64,000 nt of DNA. It comes from Flabesymbios commensalis. Lineage: Eukaryota > Annelida > Polychaeta > Terebellida > Flabelligeridae. The translations under genes were made by a program, and so were the position numbers. Shown here piece by piece: positions 44,066-55,632 of the stretch (position 1 is its first letter; each line of letters starts with the position of its first letter). The notes beneath the pieces are model-generated. The model did not search any database. It was not told the origin of the DNA and saw only the letters and a program-made list of their open reading frames with translations. Location: NCBI GenBank assembly GCA_964017125.1, contig OZ024912.1, positions 81,868,658-81,932,657 of the forward strand, written 5' to 3'.

Positions 44066-44880
44066 ACAGTAGAACCCAGTAAATACAACTAAAACGCAGT
44101 TATATAACAAACAAGTGTAACAGTAGATCGGCACTCATGGCTACGGAAATGAGCTGGTTATTAACTAGAACGTTGTTATGTATTGTGAATATGTAAATCC
44201 GTCTCAACAACACAAGCTAACACTGGGTATGTGATGTTATAATACAGTATTACTACAGTAGAACCAGGGAATTTGTCCTAGAAAAGATGTCGCAGTTTTG
44301 TAGCCGTAAATTTATGCATCAAGTTGAACACAATATTGTTCATGCAAAACACTGATACACCAACATATTATTGTGTAGCATTTGCTCTCAACTGTGATGT
44401 GTAGCAAACTGCTCCACTACACAAAATAAATTATTCCCTGAGAACATGACAACAGTGTATATAAATAGTGCTAGAACGACAGAGACCTGATTGAGTTACA
44501 CAGTATATCAATTGGTTAATAACTAGAACGCAGTTATAATACATATTCAACTCGACCCCAGCCCTATAAACAAGCACCAGTCTATATGAGGGTATAGTAA
44601 CTACAGTGGAACCTGAGAACAGTTTGTTGATCTAAAACTATGTTGAAGAAGTGAACTCTAGACCCGAGAGTGCCAAGACGCACTAACAACAAGCTGTATA
44701 ATGAATTACACAAGAATGAGTTTGCTATTAGGTAGCAGTTATAATAAATTGGGTAAATATGCAGCTGGACGTCAATCACACAAACACACAACAGATGATC
44801 AGTCTCTATGTGATCGTATTTTCAGCTACAGTGGAACCTGGTAGCATAAACTATAACGCAGTTATATAAAAAAGTGAACT
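44066..44880. repeat. Cluster of pogo/Tigger-like end sequences
   Basis: CTACAGTAGAACC or CTACAGTGGAACC starts at about 44067, 44253, 44601 and 44825, several followed by words such as ACTAAAACGCAGTTATATAA. CAGTRGAACC ends after TA are known for pogo/Tigger elements. The cluster probably represents several broken MITE ends; no transposase. Confidence 0.45.
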
Positions 44881-44948
44881 TGAAACGCAAACCACACAAC
44901 AACCACTGTACATAGCCAAGTGCATAATGATGTTATTATATTATTTAA

Positions 44949-45188
44949 CCCTTTCAGTGCGGGGATCGTCTTTATACGTCAGAATCTGACTCTGTAGACG
45001 TCAGATGCTGACGTACAAATTCAGTTCCAGCATTAAAAGAATTAAAATATTTATAATGGTCGAATACTAACAACATGTATGTAGGTATTCAAATGAAGCG
45101 TAAAGAGCTAACTAATTCATTTATGATGATTTCAAATTAATAAAACCCTTTTGTATCCCATGATTTTTTTAAATCAGTGTGGTAAGGG
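44949..45188 (-). mobile_element. A-family TTAA MITE, inverted, complete
   Basis: 240 bp after TTAA (44945-44948): CCCTTTCAGTGCGGGGATCG, the hairpin, AATGGTCGAATAC, and CAGTGTGGTAAGGG before a decayed TTGA. Confidence 0.78.
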
Positions 45189-45192
45189 TTGA

Positions 45193-45718
45193 ACAGGTGA
45201 ATAAATGTGCTGGAAACTGAAGCCATACAGTAAACAACAATGAACATACAGCGAATTACACAAGAATGAGCTGGGTGATAAATATAACGTGGTTATATAG
45301 TGAAACGTATACAGCTTGAGCCCAGGCTCACAGACAAAAGCAGCAGCCATGTAGTTTAATGCAGCGGTATCTAAATGCTATTTGCTTGTCTATAATAACA
45401 CAGCTCTATTCATTTGATTGAGAAAGAATAAACAGATATGACCCAATGAGTTGACATATTTTTGTATTTTTGAAATTGTTAAATAATTATTTAATGAATA
45501 ACTTCATACCAAATATAACTGTTTGCAAGGCACGCATGCATATTGCATTGCTCATGAGCAATATACGGTTAAATACTGGTGTTTTGTATGTCTGGCAATC
45601 CTGTCATTATATACACTATAGTGAGTCTGGCAGGCTGTCTGGGCAGCCAATTACCTAAGGCACTAAAGGCAGATCTATACACTGGTTGGTGACGACATAC
45701 TGAGAGAGCATGCAACTA
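45193..45718. other. Gene-free stretch
   Basis: One further AACGTGGTTATATAG word like the pogo-like cluster at about 45287; otherwise nothing seen. Confidence 0.45.
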
Positions 45719-46085
45719 CCCAGCAAAGACGAAATTTGACAAAATGTTGGATAAATGTTGGTCTAGCATCGAAGACGGTGGGCCAACATAGAAGCAGCAT
45801 TGGGTGAGAGAGCATGCAACTACCCGAATCAAACACAAGATGTCGACACAGTGTTGGGTCAATGCTGCTCCACCGTCTACAACGCTGGCTCAACATTGGG
45901 TTAATGTCTAGTGTTTGCTGGCTTCCCATCAAACACAGAATTGAACTTCGACAATGTTGTTTTATGCAGGGTTTGTGGCACTGACCAATTATTACAGCAA
46001 CACTGGGACGACGCCCCCCAGTGTTGGTGTATCGCTGGGCCACTGTCTGCGATGTTACGCCAACAATGGGTTTGTTAGCACACCC
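45719..46085. mobile_element. Three M-family MITEs in a row
   Basis: 45719-45806 begins CCCAGCAAAGACG after TA; 45832-45921 ends GTCTAGTGTTTGCTGG; the third (about 45930-46085) has CACTGTCTGCGATGTTACGC as centre. GAGAGAGCATGCAACTACCC occurs both just before and inside the first two, a short direct duplication linking them. Confidence 0.65.
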
Positions 46086-46104
46086 ACCTCTTGTATATAT
46101 GACT

Positions 46105-46360
46105 CTTACAGCGCTGAAACCGAAGGGTTTTTTCAACTTGAAATTATCACAAATGTCTTGGTTAACTCTTTCTGCTTCATTTGAATACCTATGTTGTCAT
46201 AGTAGAGAATATGTTATTCATATGTTATTCATATATCATCATGGTTAGGGGTCCACAACTATTATAAATATTTTATTCTTTCAGTGCGGTGATCGAATTT
46301 AAAATGTCAGAATAGTCGTCAGTTTCGCTTGTCTAAATTCAATCCACGTGCTTTAAGGAT
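46105..46360 (+). mobile_element. A-family MITE with a small internal insertion
   Basis: CTTACAGCGCTGAAACCGAA, CATTTGAATACCTATG, then an extra ATATGTTATTCATATGTTAT duplication, TTTCAGTGCGGTGATCG and a worn hairpin. Confidence 0.68.
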
Positions 46361-46888
46361 TTAGTTGCTGAGGTAGGCCTTTAACAAAACAACCATTCAT
46401 TTATCATCACTTTATGTGGGAGGTTACGTATGTATCTGTCAAAGTACTTGTGGCAGACAAGTTAATGCCACTAATCTCAAGGGTGCAAATTATCAACCAC
46501 ATAGTGCTCACAATGTAATTGACTAACCCAGTTAAGCAACATCCATTTTAGTCTCTTGCCTTTGTGCTCTACATGGCTTCTAGTTAAGCTTTACTTGCAC
46601 TGGACTGTAGGTAACTGCCTGGACCCCTTTCAAGACACCTGCCTGGATGGGGTGATGAACAAAACAAATTTTATTAATTTTGAAAATTTCAAAAGAAAAT
46701 ACAAAGTATTTGAAAATATCCTTTCTTGCAGATAAAATATATTTGTTGATCAGACCTTTTGGTTAAAATGTTACTCACTAATCACCAAGAAAGTTTCATA
46801 TATATATTTTAACAATTTTTTTATGTCTTTTCAGATTCACACAGCTCGAGTTCTCCTTTACTACAGTTTAGAGACACTAAGTGTTACC

Positions 46889-46903
46889 ATGGTGATGGAG
46901 TAA
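46889..46903 (+). promoter_or_regulatory. Short upstream ORF (MVME)
   Basis: TACCATGGTGATGGAGTAA: an ATG in good context opens a four-codon frame ending ten bases before the main ATG at 46913. Such a uORF would be expected to lower or gate translation of the main frame. It could also mean the main start is reached by reinitiation. Confidence 0.5.
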
Positions 46904-46912
46904 GTTGTCTCC

Positions 46913-49900
46913 ATGACAACCAAAATGCACTTTGGTGAATTTAACCCATTAGAAGTTCTAGCCACAGCAGCTTCGCTACAGAGTGTAGCCAAGTCATCTC
47001 CTGACTCAGTGTCTAGTAGTGAGAGCGGCAACGTCGCCGCGGACAAATCACAATCCGGTGTCGAGAGCGGCGATAGTGCCGAAGCCGATCAGGAAACATC
47101 CTCTTCAGATATAAACTCTACTCCTCCTAAACACCAGCCGACGAGTGTCTACAGAATACACATCAAGTCACTGCCGTCAGCCAGCAGCGAGAGTAACCAC
47201 AGCAGTCACGGTATGGGTCGAAACACTAGCGGCTCCTGTATCGTCAAAGTGGTAACCCGAAATAATAATAATAACATACAGTCGCCTAAATCACCGACCA
47301 TGCCCACAGTACAAGACGTCAAGCGATCCACTGTGTCTGTGGATAAAAAACTAAGTGTGGATCATTCATACGCGAGCATTCAGCTTGATAGACCTAGAGC
47401 AGATGACGACGAGGGCTACGTGTCACGATCCAGTATTGACAGTCCAGGGCAGGCGTGGAGATCGGACTCGGAGACTCAGGATCCAGACATGGCTTATCCC
47501 AGAGACGCTAAAAGTCCAGCGATACTCACCATCAAAAGCCCTCTGAGTCATCGTCCTCCTTCAGTAGACATTGCCAGCCCACTGAGTATTGAGAGCGACG
47601 GGTCTGAAGGTCTGAAAAGCCCCTCCATTTTGTCCAGACAATCCCCCGCTCATTCACCCTGTGTACCGATAACTCCTTTCACATCCGGTCTAACATCCCC
47701 GAAAATATCGCCTAAGGTTATGATGTTCAAGCAGGAGGGTACATCTGATAAGGTAGATGAGCCCCGGGACCTGCTGCAGTGTAATGTAACGGAGGAAACT
47801 GATGGAGATGAAAAAGACCATAGTGTTATATCTGAAGAAACCTTACAAAACGACGAGAATAATACGACTGTAGCTGAAATCCCCCAGCCAGACGTATGTT
47901 TACTCTCTCCACGATCAGATATATCTGGCAGCGAAACTACAGACGTTTTTGAAAAAGATTCTGAAGACATAGAGATTGATGTTTGTTCAGATCCAACTGA
48001 AGAATTTGATATCACCAGCAGCTCACTTTTGAAAAAAGCAGACGTTTCTTTTGATGATGGTACCAAGAATTCCCCAGAAATAGTTTGCAAAACTAGTAGA
48101 CATTCTGTTCCCAAATTACCTTTGTCTTCTTCATCGAAAACACTGACTGTGCCCACAGCTAGGACCTCTGTTGTTCTTCAGAACACAACAACTGATGTGA
48201 ATGCGAGTAAAATATCCCTGCGGCCCATAAAGCCACCCAGTAAAAGATCCAGCCGTAAATCTTTAGTACCGGCAGCCGCTCGATGGCCACCATTACTGAC
48301 AACCCCCGCTATAAAAGACAAGATGATTCTCCTCCCTCTGACCACTAGAAATCAGTACATCATAGAAGATGACGTGCCCCCTCTAGCTAAAGCCAGCACT
48401 GGAAAACACAGCAAAAAGACTGCTACACAGTCGCTGATTCCAGTGTCGAGGATTGCCGGGGTGCTGGTGGCAGATAGATCTGCGCCGGGAGGGCTAATTG
48501 TAGCAGATGGACAAGTTTCTGGTCGGGCTGAGCGTAGCGATGGCTGGGAGGTTGTGGGTACTGTGAATCCTCAGGGAGTTCTCTCCACTTCAGCTGTCGG
48601 TACAGCGGGTACTGTCAGCATCCCTGTCGCCATGTCATCCCCCATGCCTCATGTCATCCATTCTAACCTGCCTAGCACTTCAGGACCAGTAATTCTACAG
48701 GGAAGACCTCTTCCTCAACCACCTATTACATCAGCCACAAGCCTACAGCAAACCCTGCAATTAACATCTACTGGAAAAACAACAGCTTCGTTGGTTCCAT
48801 TAAAAGTGACAGCAGTTGGTTTGGCTGCTCAAAGTAAATCTGTTGTTTTACCATCCCCTCCAGGGAAGGATGACTGTAACTCCATCACACTGATTGATGG
48901 CAGCATTCCTGCCACAATCACTAAAACCGGTGAAAACCAAGATATGCAGCATCTGCACCTATTATCTTCAGGAGCATCTTTTGCATCGAAAGACAATTCC
49001 TCCTCTCCACAAATCCCGAGTTCTGATGGGATTTTACCGCCTGTAAATGCCAAGGCATCTGATGTTAAAGATGACGATGACATGAGTTTAAAAGACGGTA
49101 AAACATGTGTAATTAATGAGGACACAATGCAGCAGTCTTTGTTATCGCTGCAGAGTTTGCCTCAGGACATGCGTGATTTCTCCCTCCATGAGCCGATGGT
49201 GAGAGACCGCGTGGAAGATCATTCTGATAAGCTGGATAATCCAGATCTCTCCTCCGACACCGAATCATCTGAATCAGAGACCAGTGAGACTGCCTCTGCG
49301 TTAAGTGTGGATGATGACTACTCGCGATCTGGTTTTGATTCTGGGCGGGTTACCCCTGTAAATCAGATAGACGGTGATAAGATCAACATAAAGATATCGG
49401 GGAGTAAGGTTATAGATGTGACTGGTAGCGGTGACAGCAGTACACCTGTCAGGAAGGCCTCTACTAGTATCGGCACGGTGGGGTCCCTATCGTGGACAAG
49501 CCTAGGCTGCCTCAGTCAATGTGAATCCCCAGAGTCTGATGATATCCTAACAGTAGATACCCCCACTGGTTGGAATCTTAGCCCGTCTGTCTCCTCACCT
49601 GCCATGAGAAAACTACTCGTGTCAAACGAGCCGATGACTAGTCGCGTAAAACATAAACCTGTTAAGGAGAGTGGAGAAGGTAAGAGAGATGATGCTTCAG
49701 CCCGGACGTGTCATACATATGTAAGACGTAAGGGACGTGGTGGGGCCCAGCCCAATGTCACAGCACTGGCAGACCTAAGCCGAGCTAAGCAATCCGCCCT
49801 CCTTATCTCGCGTCTGCATCCCCTAATAGACCATGATTACTGTACATTTGCCGACTTTAGCGCAGATATACAAAGTAGTATCATCGCCACCACTGAGACT

Positions 49901-51641
49901 AAGATTAGAAATGAACGCAAATATGCTAAGAAAGCTAAAGCAGCAAGGACAAAAGCTGTTCGAGGGATCCCCCCTCCGCCAGAGAAACCCAGCAGGGTGA
50001 AGAGGAAGTATGTGAGAAGGAAGCTGATTACTCCAAAAAAAGAGGACGCTGAAAACACCAACACATCCGTGGAAATTGTTCCTGTTCGAGAAAAATTCCC
50101 TATAAAAACAGAAAAACAAAGCAGGGCAGAAGCGATTAAAGAGGGGAAGCGTCGTGCTATGGCAGAACGGAAAGCAAAGATGAAAGTGCACATTATTAGA
50201 GACAAGAATGACAAAAACTATGTGAAAATTACAGGCAGTTATCAGGATGAATTTGTGTATTTTACACAAAAGAAAACAGGCAGGCGTCATCGTAAATCTG
50301 CTGATAACGCTGATACTGCACAGAAGGCGCAGCCAGTGGGAGGTCTGATCGATTTCGATTATTACAAAGATCTTTCCAAAGCAGACAAAAACATGCGTTT
50401 TGGTATTAGGATGAGTGGTAATAGTGAGTTAGCGGTACCTGTTCCTGGGGATAACTCTGTGAAGATGCCGGTACCACACAGCGGTCCAGGGTCTACCCCT
50501 CTACAGGACTCTGACGTGGTGGACCTCGTGATGGACCTCATGCCAAGTGAACAGCTCGATGTAACCGAAGTCAGCGAAGAAACACACACGATTCTCAACG
50601 ATTTCATGCCATCAAACAAAATGGAAAAGTCAGATTTAAACCACCTGGCTCCCGCAGACGAAACTGTTGTCAGTGAAAACATAATAGAATCAGAGGATTT
50701 AATGCGGATGGCAGAACAAGTGAGGTCCATGATTAACTCAATGGATCCTGAGGTATCACTGAAGATGCTTGAGAACCTAGGTGACTCAATCAAGGACAGC
50801 TCTGCGGTTGATATCTCGTCCACTGGGCTTAAGGAGGAGATTGTAATGAGTACGTGTGACACTACGTCGGGTCTGAACTCGTTATTATCATGTCCTGATG
50901 ATCAGACTTCACCACAACCGGTCACTACAAACCTCCTTGACCTGGATGACATCAATGACAATGACTTGATACGCTCAGACATGGATAATATGAACATGAT
51001 ACTGGGCGATCTCAATACAGTCAACAAATCTAATGCCACCTGGGTGGGCGATGGTGGAGCTAGCCCGCTTAAAAATTACATGGATAGTGACACTGAGACC
51101 ACCAAGGATTCATTTGTTGGGAACGTGAGCACGCCTGAGAATAGTGGTCTGACGTACAGCTTTGATCGTCCTCTGGATCAATCTGAACTATTCCCGGACT
51201 TATCTGTGGCTGGGGAGTCTCCGGCTGCGACTGTAACAGAGAGCTCAGTACCAGAACTCACCGTGGTCAGCATGTACTGGAACGACATGCCCGGACTGTT
51301 CATTAAAGGCGAGCAGTTTGTGCGGCTGGTGGATATACACAAGCAGATCCTGCCAGCTAAAGACACGGGTATCCTGAAGAAGAGAGCACAGATGATGGGA
51401 CTAGATATCACCAACTGCTCAGAGCTACAGAGGGACTTCCTGATTAGGTACGCCAACGCAGCCAAGTCTAAAAGTACTGTGATAATATCCAAGACGGGGG
51501 CCCAGACCCTGATAGGGTTCTACGTGGATCCAAGGCCGCGAGTGGTGAAGTCTAGATCTGCTGAGAGTAAGGATGAAGATGATGCCTCCGATAAAACAAG
51601 CCCAGCGCTCACCGAAGACGCAAGCAAAGATGATACAACTG
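46913..51641 (+). CDS. Large nuclear-type protein with a Ski/Sno/Dac-like C-terminal domain (partial)
   Basis: One uninterrupted frame of 1576 codons in a single exon, the only convincing host gene here. The start MTTKMHFGEFNPLEVLATAA is the first ATG of the frame. Residues about 1-900 are low-complexity, rich in Ser/Thr, Asp/Glu and SP/TP pairs (likely disordered and phosphorylated). Residues 935-1050 are basic: an AT-hook-like RRKGRGGAQP, then KYAKKAKAARTKAVRG and the nuclear-signal-like RVKRKYVRRKLITPKK. Residues 1065-1130 hold a charged helix (EAIKEGKRRAMAERKAKMK). About 1140-1180 reads FDYYKDLSKADKNMRFGIRM. An acidic stretch (DVVDLVMDLMPSEQLD) follows near 1200. Residues 1451-1543 form a compact domain: MYWNDMPGLFIKGEQFVRLV, DIHKQILPAKDTGILKKR, GLDITNCSELQRDFLIRY, KSTVIISKTGAQTLIGFY. 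Its order of motifs (a short strand pair, LxDI, a helix, DIxxCxxxQ, then a strand with IIS) recalls the Ski/Sno/Dac DNA- or protein-binding fold. I infer a chromatin or transcription cofactor; I do not recognise the orthologue. The protein continues in exons I could not find. Confidence 0.75.
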
Positions 51642-51666
51642 GTGAGTAGCCATATATTTATCTGCG

Positions 51667-51716
51667 AAAAAATGCTGTTTTAATGTTTGGTTGTTCGTTT
51701 AATGTTGGGCCGACCT
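51667..51716. mobile_element. M-family MITE fragment in the intron
   Basis: ATGCTGTTTTAATG and GTTTAATGTTGGGCCGACC are left-arm sequence; the right arm is missing. Confidence 0.45.
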
Positions 51717-51840
51717 TAGCAATTCCAGCTTTAAGTGGTTGAACAATAGAAACAAACAATTCAGCAGAAAACCCTAATGCCTTAAAGCATCAAAAATAGC
51801 TCTGGCTATATGTATTTGTCTCCTGTTTGTAGGGTGTTAA

Positions 51841-52078
51841 CCCTTACAACGCTGGGATCACTTAGTCGTCAGAATCTGACGTCTGTAGACGTCAGTCAGA
51901 TTCTGACGCCTAAAGTCCATCCCGCACTGAAAGAGTAAAAATATTTTTAATGGCCGTAGACCCATAAGATAGGTATTCAATTAAAGCAGAAAGAGCTAGT
52001 ACCTAAGCCATTTATGATGATTTTGAATTAAATCAAACCATTTGGTCTCCATGGTTTATATAAAAGAAAATACTGTGC
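51841..52078 (-). mobile_element. A-family TTAA MITE, inverted
   Basis: After TTAA (51837-51840): CCCTTACAACGCTGGGATC, a GACGTCTGTAGACGTC hairpin with a four-base duplication, TGGCCGTAGACCCATAAG, GGTCTCCATGGTTTATA. The right terminus is worn. Confidence 0.73.
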
Positions 52079-52227
52079 TACATTACACACAGATGTACAG
52101 CCGCAGTACATTTTCTGTATTATGCATTGCTCCCAGTGTCTCACATGCTCGACAGAACATCTTTTTCTAATTTCTTGTGAAGAAGTACAAATAAAAAAAT
52201 TGAATACGGCTGTAGACGTCTGAACTG

Positions 52228-52436
52228 ATTAAAGCGCTGAATTTTTTTGTATAAAACATGGAAATCAAAGTGTGTTTTTTCCAATTTCAAATCATCATAA
52301 TTGTCTTAGTTAGGTCTTTCTGATTCATTTGAATACCTATGTTATGGGTCTACGACCATTAGAAATATTTTTAAGTTGCGGGGGGGGGGGGGTGACTTTA
52401 GTCGTCAGTATCTGACGTCTAAAGTTGATCAAAGGG
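52228..52436 (+). mobile_element. A-family MITE with G-run
   Basis: TTAAAGCGCTGAATTTTT to TCAAAGGG before TTAA (52437-52440). The usual GCGGGGATC before the hairpin has become a run of 13 G, and half the hairpin is lost. Confidence 0.7.
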
Positions 52437-52440
52437 TTAA

Positions 52441-52620
52441 CCCTTAAAGCGCTAAATTATAGAATTTTAACGCACTTGAAGTTGTGCTTCGCTACCGCGA
52501 CCACAACTTCAAGTGAGTGAAAATTACACACAGTAATTATTAGAGTTTGCATCGAAAACATAAAGTAATCTAATTTCTTGTTTTAAGAAGAAATAAAAAT
52601 ATGCTGAAAAATGCATTAGA
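52441..52620 (+). mobile_element. C-family MITE
   Basis: CCCTTAAAGCGCTAAATT, then the C hairpin GCACTTGAAGTTGTGCTTCG/CCACAACTTCAAGTGAGT. Uses the same TTAA as the preceding A element. Right end worn. Confidence 0.6.
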
Positions 52621-52628
52621 CGTGATTA

Positions 52629-52735
52629 CCAAGCAAACAATACGTTGGCCTAATGTTGATATGATGTTGGTCCATCGTCTACGACGCTGACCAAACATTG
52701 GATCGACATTGAGCCAACGTATTGTGCCTGCTGGT
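52629..52735. mobile_element. M-family palindromic MITE
   Basis: Between TA (52627-52628) and TA (52736-52737): CCAAGCAAACAATACGTTGG to GTATTGTGCCTGCTGGT. ACAATACG pairs with CGTATTGTG, a terminal-arm type different from the usual CGAGAC. Confidence 0.72.
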
Positions 52736-52752
52736 TAGCACTTAAGTGTTAA

Positions 52753-52902
52753 CCCTTTCAAGCCTGAATTTAGCATTGTCATTTTTGGCCCACCGTCTTC
52801 GACGCTGGCCCAACAATGACCCCAACATTGGGTCAATGCGTCGTGTCTGCTGGGTTAGTTGTAGGAAAATCAGGTCTGTTTTAAGTAAAGTAATATGATG
52901 CT
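52753..52902 (+). mobile_element. D-family MITE, interrupted by M
   Basis: TTAA then CCCTTTCAAGCCTGAATT (52753-52787), an M insertion, then GTTGTAGGAAAATCAGG...AATATGATGCTTTAA (to 52902), which is the right part of D. The stretch between was lost. Confidence 0.6.
52788..52857. mobile_element. M-family MITE nested in D
   Basis: GGCCCACCGTCTTCGACGCT, GGCCCAACAATGACCCCAAC, ending GTGTCTGCTGGG. The left outer arm is missing. Confidence 0.6.
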
Positions 52903-52906
52903 TTAA

Positions 52907-53151
52907 CCCTTTCAAGCCTGAATTTACCATTGCCATCTTCATCCACTACAAGCCGCGAATTGCTGTCGCAATTCTCGACTTGCAGTGGATGAAAATGACT
53001 GGAACTTGGTGAAAAATCGAAGAAAATTGCCATGTGTTGGCAAAACAGTTTCATGGGAATTTCCTTCTAAAACCCCTAAAATGTAGGGAAATTAAGTATG
53101 TTTTCAGGGATTTAAAATGATGCTTTGATGCATCGTGAGGGCTTAAAGGGG
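52907..53151 (+). mobile_element. D-family TTAA MITE, complete
   Basis: 245 bp from CCCTTTCAAGCCTGAATT to GGGCTTAAAGGGG, TTAA on the left at 52903-52906, with the CATCCACTACAAGCCGCG hairpin. Inserted at a TTAA within the right part of the older D copy. Confidence 0.75.
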
Positions 53152-54096
53152 TTTAAGGGAGAGATAGCGCTGTTGACATTCCGCTGTTGACATTCCGTTG
53201 TATATTTTACCCACTAACTTCCTTCTTGTATAAACGTAGCCTATACAGAACTTAATATCCCGACTAACACCATACACTCAGCATTTTTGGCTTGTCATGG
53301 TGTCCCACCGTCTAAAACAGCAGCCAACATAACACATCCTTTCTCCGTTGGAACCTCACTCTCACAATATATCGGCCCAACGTCGCTTCTACGTAAAAAG
53401 CAAAGCTGTCCAATACATACCATTTAATGACGTAATAACTATCTGAACCGGATACATACACTTGTATGTAGTACGGTACATGTACATGCTACATTCGTAA
53501 TATTATATATTCTTGCTACGTAACTATATCTGGCGTAGTCCCACTGACTTTACCTTGTGTGGCCAACATAATCTTGTATCTGAGCACTGTCATATCTCAA
53601 TAATATACGATTTTATAGACTCGGTCACTTTGCCATATCATCACGTACCAATGCTTTTATTTATCACATACATTAAATACAAGTTCATTAGAAGATTTAA
53701 AAGTCAAGTCATACCTGTTCAATTAAACTTTTGACGTTTAAATTGTTAAATTGTGCTTTGTGGACGTCATACCTGAACTTTCAGCATTTTAGTCACACGC
53801 ATTGTGTAGCATTTGCCCAAAATTGTGTCTACAGCAAACCACTCCGCTACACCAGACAAATTATTCCCTGAATCGTTCATCTGAGCTCTTTGGACTTCTA
53901 AGGATCACTAGCCATTCACCTGAGCGCCCTGGACCTCCAAAGGTCACATTACCTGAGCTCACCCGGCCGCGGTCGGCGGGTCCTATCAATCAGTAATGAG
54001 GAGGGTATTGTTTGCAGCTGGCAAACTGCTCTGTGTATTAATAGAGATAACAGAGCTACGACCATACCCGCATTATATTAAATATTAACATCTTAA
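53152..54096. other. Gene-free stretch of the gene's flank or intron
   Basis: M fragment at about 53290-53345. H fragment at 53797-53872 (TTGTGTAGCATTTGCCC, ACAAATTATTCCCTG). No downstream exon was recognised. Confidence 0.5.
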
Positions 54097-54310
54097 CCCT
54101 GACAACGGGGAAATATTTTTGTATTTATAAACCATGGACACCAAAGGGTTTTTAATTGGAAATCGTCCTAAATGTCTTAGTTAGCTCTTTCCGCTTCATT
54201 TGAATACCTATGTTAATGGTTTTACGACCACTAGAATTTTTTTTCAGCGCGGGGACCATCACTATACACGTCAGACTCTGATGTGTAAAGACAGTCCCCG
54301 CGCTGAAGGA
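54097..54310 (+). mobile_element. A-family TTAA MITE
   Basis: TTAA 54093-54096; CCCTGACAACGGGGAAATAT, AACCATGGACACCAAAGGG, CATTTGAATACCTATG, CAGTCCCCGCGCTGAAGG, TTAA at 54313-54316. Confidence 0.73.
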
Positions 54311-54414
54311 TTTTAAACCAAAGTTGTGCTGCTTGCACACAATATTATGTTGCAAACTAAATGCTACTAATAATCATGATAATGGCAATTCCGAGGTAGA
54401 AACGTCACATTGAT

Positions 54415-54660
54415 ATAATGCTGTTTTAGTGTTTGTTCACTGTCTGCGACGCTGACCCAACAATAAACCAACAATGGACCAATGTGTGTTGTTCGCTGCG
54501 ACGATGTATAACGGCCGAGACCTCTTCAAAGCCAATCTGAATCCCCCACATGTATAAGTATATATATTATAAAATAATGTCACAGGCCTTCTCCATGTTG
54601 TTTTAAATTTGGCCCACCGGCTGCGACGCTGGACCAACATTAAACTATTTATGTTTAATG
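54415..54660. mobile_element. Two M-family MITEs
   Basis: 54415-54497: ATGCTGTTTTAGTG, CACTGTCTGCGACGCTGACC, AACAATAAACCAACAATGG. 54597-54660: a core with GCCCACCGGCTGCGACGCTG and CCAACATTAAAC; the outer arms are lost. Confidence 0.6.
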
Positions 54661-54862
54661 TTTTGTTCGCTTGGATGTATCTGTGTATGGTGACACAGAC
54701 CTCCTCAAACGTGACTTCACAGCGTGCTGTATTCTATATAAAGCCCTGTTCATGTCTAACAACAATTTCACAGAGGTTGACTAATACAGCGGCGATCCGA
54801 GCTCAGACAACCTGGTCGCTCAATCTCAATAATGGTCCGCTATCGTCATAATGTAGGATTAA

Positions 54863-55082
54863 CCCTCTAACCGCCAAAGTATTATTAAATTCGAATCTTC
54901 ACTCACTTGAAGTTGTGTCTCGCTGACGCGATCCACAACTTCACGTGAGTGAAAATTAATCAGATTTGAAAAATAGTTTTTAAAACTTGCTCAAAGATGT
55001 TACGTTTTATCTTTTCAAAAGCTGGTATTTAATGTGTAAATAAAAACGGAAAAAAATATAATTGGGACCGGCGGTTAAAGGA
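54863..55082 (+). mobile_element. C-family TTAA MITE, complete
   Basis: TTAA 54859-54862, CCCTCTAACCGCCAAAG to CCGGCGGTTAAAGGATGG, hairpin CACTTGAAGTTGTGTCTCGC/CGATCCACAACTTCACGTGA. Confidence 0.74.
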
Positions 55083-55534
55083 TGGAAGGGCGCAATTTGT
55101 ATTGAAAATTTTCTGTAGTGATTTCCGAAACAACTGAACAGATGCTGTGGGTTTTTCCTTAATCAATAATGATGAAATATTTCGTTGATCACTTTCAATT
55201 TACAATATGATAAGCAATGCCACGTGACTGATACTTAACAAATTGAACCCCCCGTAGGTTATAATATAATATTTTAAACTTTTGCCAAAGAACAGTTGTC
55301 AGAAATTATATGATAAAAAATGGATAAATTAAAACTACTCGAGTCGAAATAACTATTTAAATTCATATTAATAATGATCAGTGGATCATCATCGTCGAGG
55401 CTTTAAAGATTGGACATATAGGTCGCTATCGTGGAGGCTATAGTATACGCAATGCACAAGTAATAGCATGCAATCTAAAAATAATGTATAATATAATACG
55501 ACAGGTATAGCAGAATACACTATACATGAGCCTA
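55083..55534. other. Gene-free stretch
   Basis: Nothing recognised. Confidence 0.45.
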
Positions 55535-55632
55535 CCCAGCAAACATGAGACATCGACCAAATGTTGGTCTATAATTGTGCCAATATTGCAGAAGGTGGGC
55601 CAACATTATTCCAGCATTGGGTCGATGGCTCA
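55535..55632. mobile_element. M-family palindromic MITE
   Basis: After TA (55533-55534): CCCAGCAAACATGAGACATC, GGTCTATAATTGTGCC, AGGTGGGCCAACATTATTCC, CAGCATTGGGTCGATGGCTC. Confidence 0.7.

Larger units (their letters stand above)
46835..51641 (+). other. Exon of the host gene (5' UTR plus coding)
   Basis: Acceptor: a pyrimidine-rich TTATGTCTTTTCAG ends at 46834. Donor: ACTG followed by GTGAGTAG, exon ending at 51641. The exon carries 78 bases of 5' UTR and 4729 coding bases, so it ends one base into a codon (phase 1). If the donor were not used, the frame would stop at 51647-51649. Confidence 0.78.
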
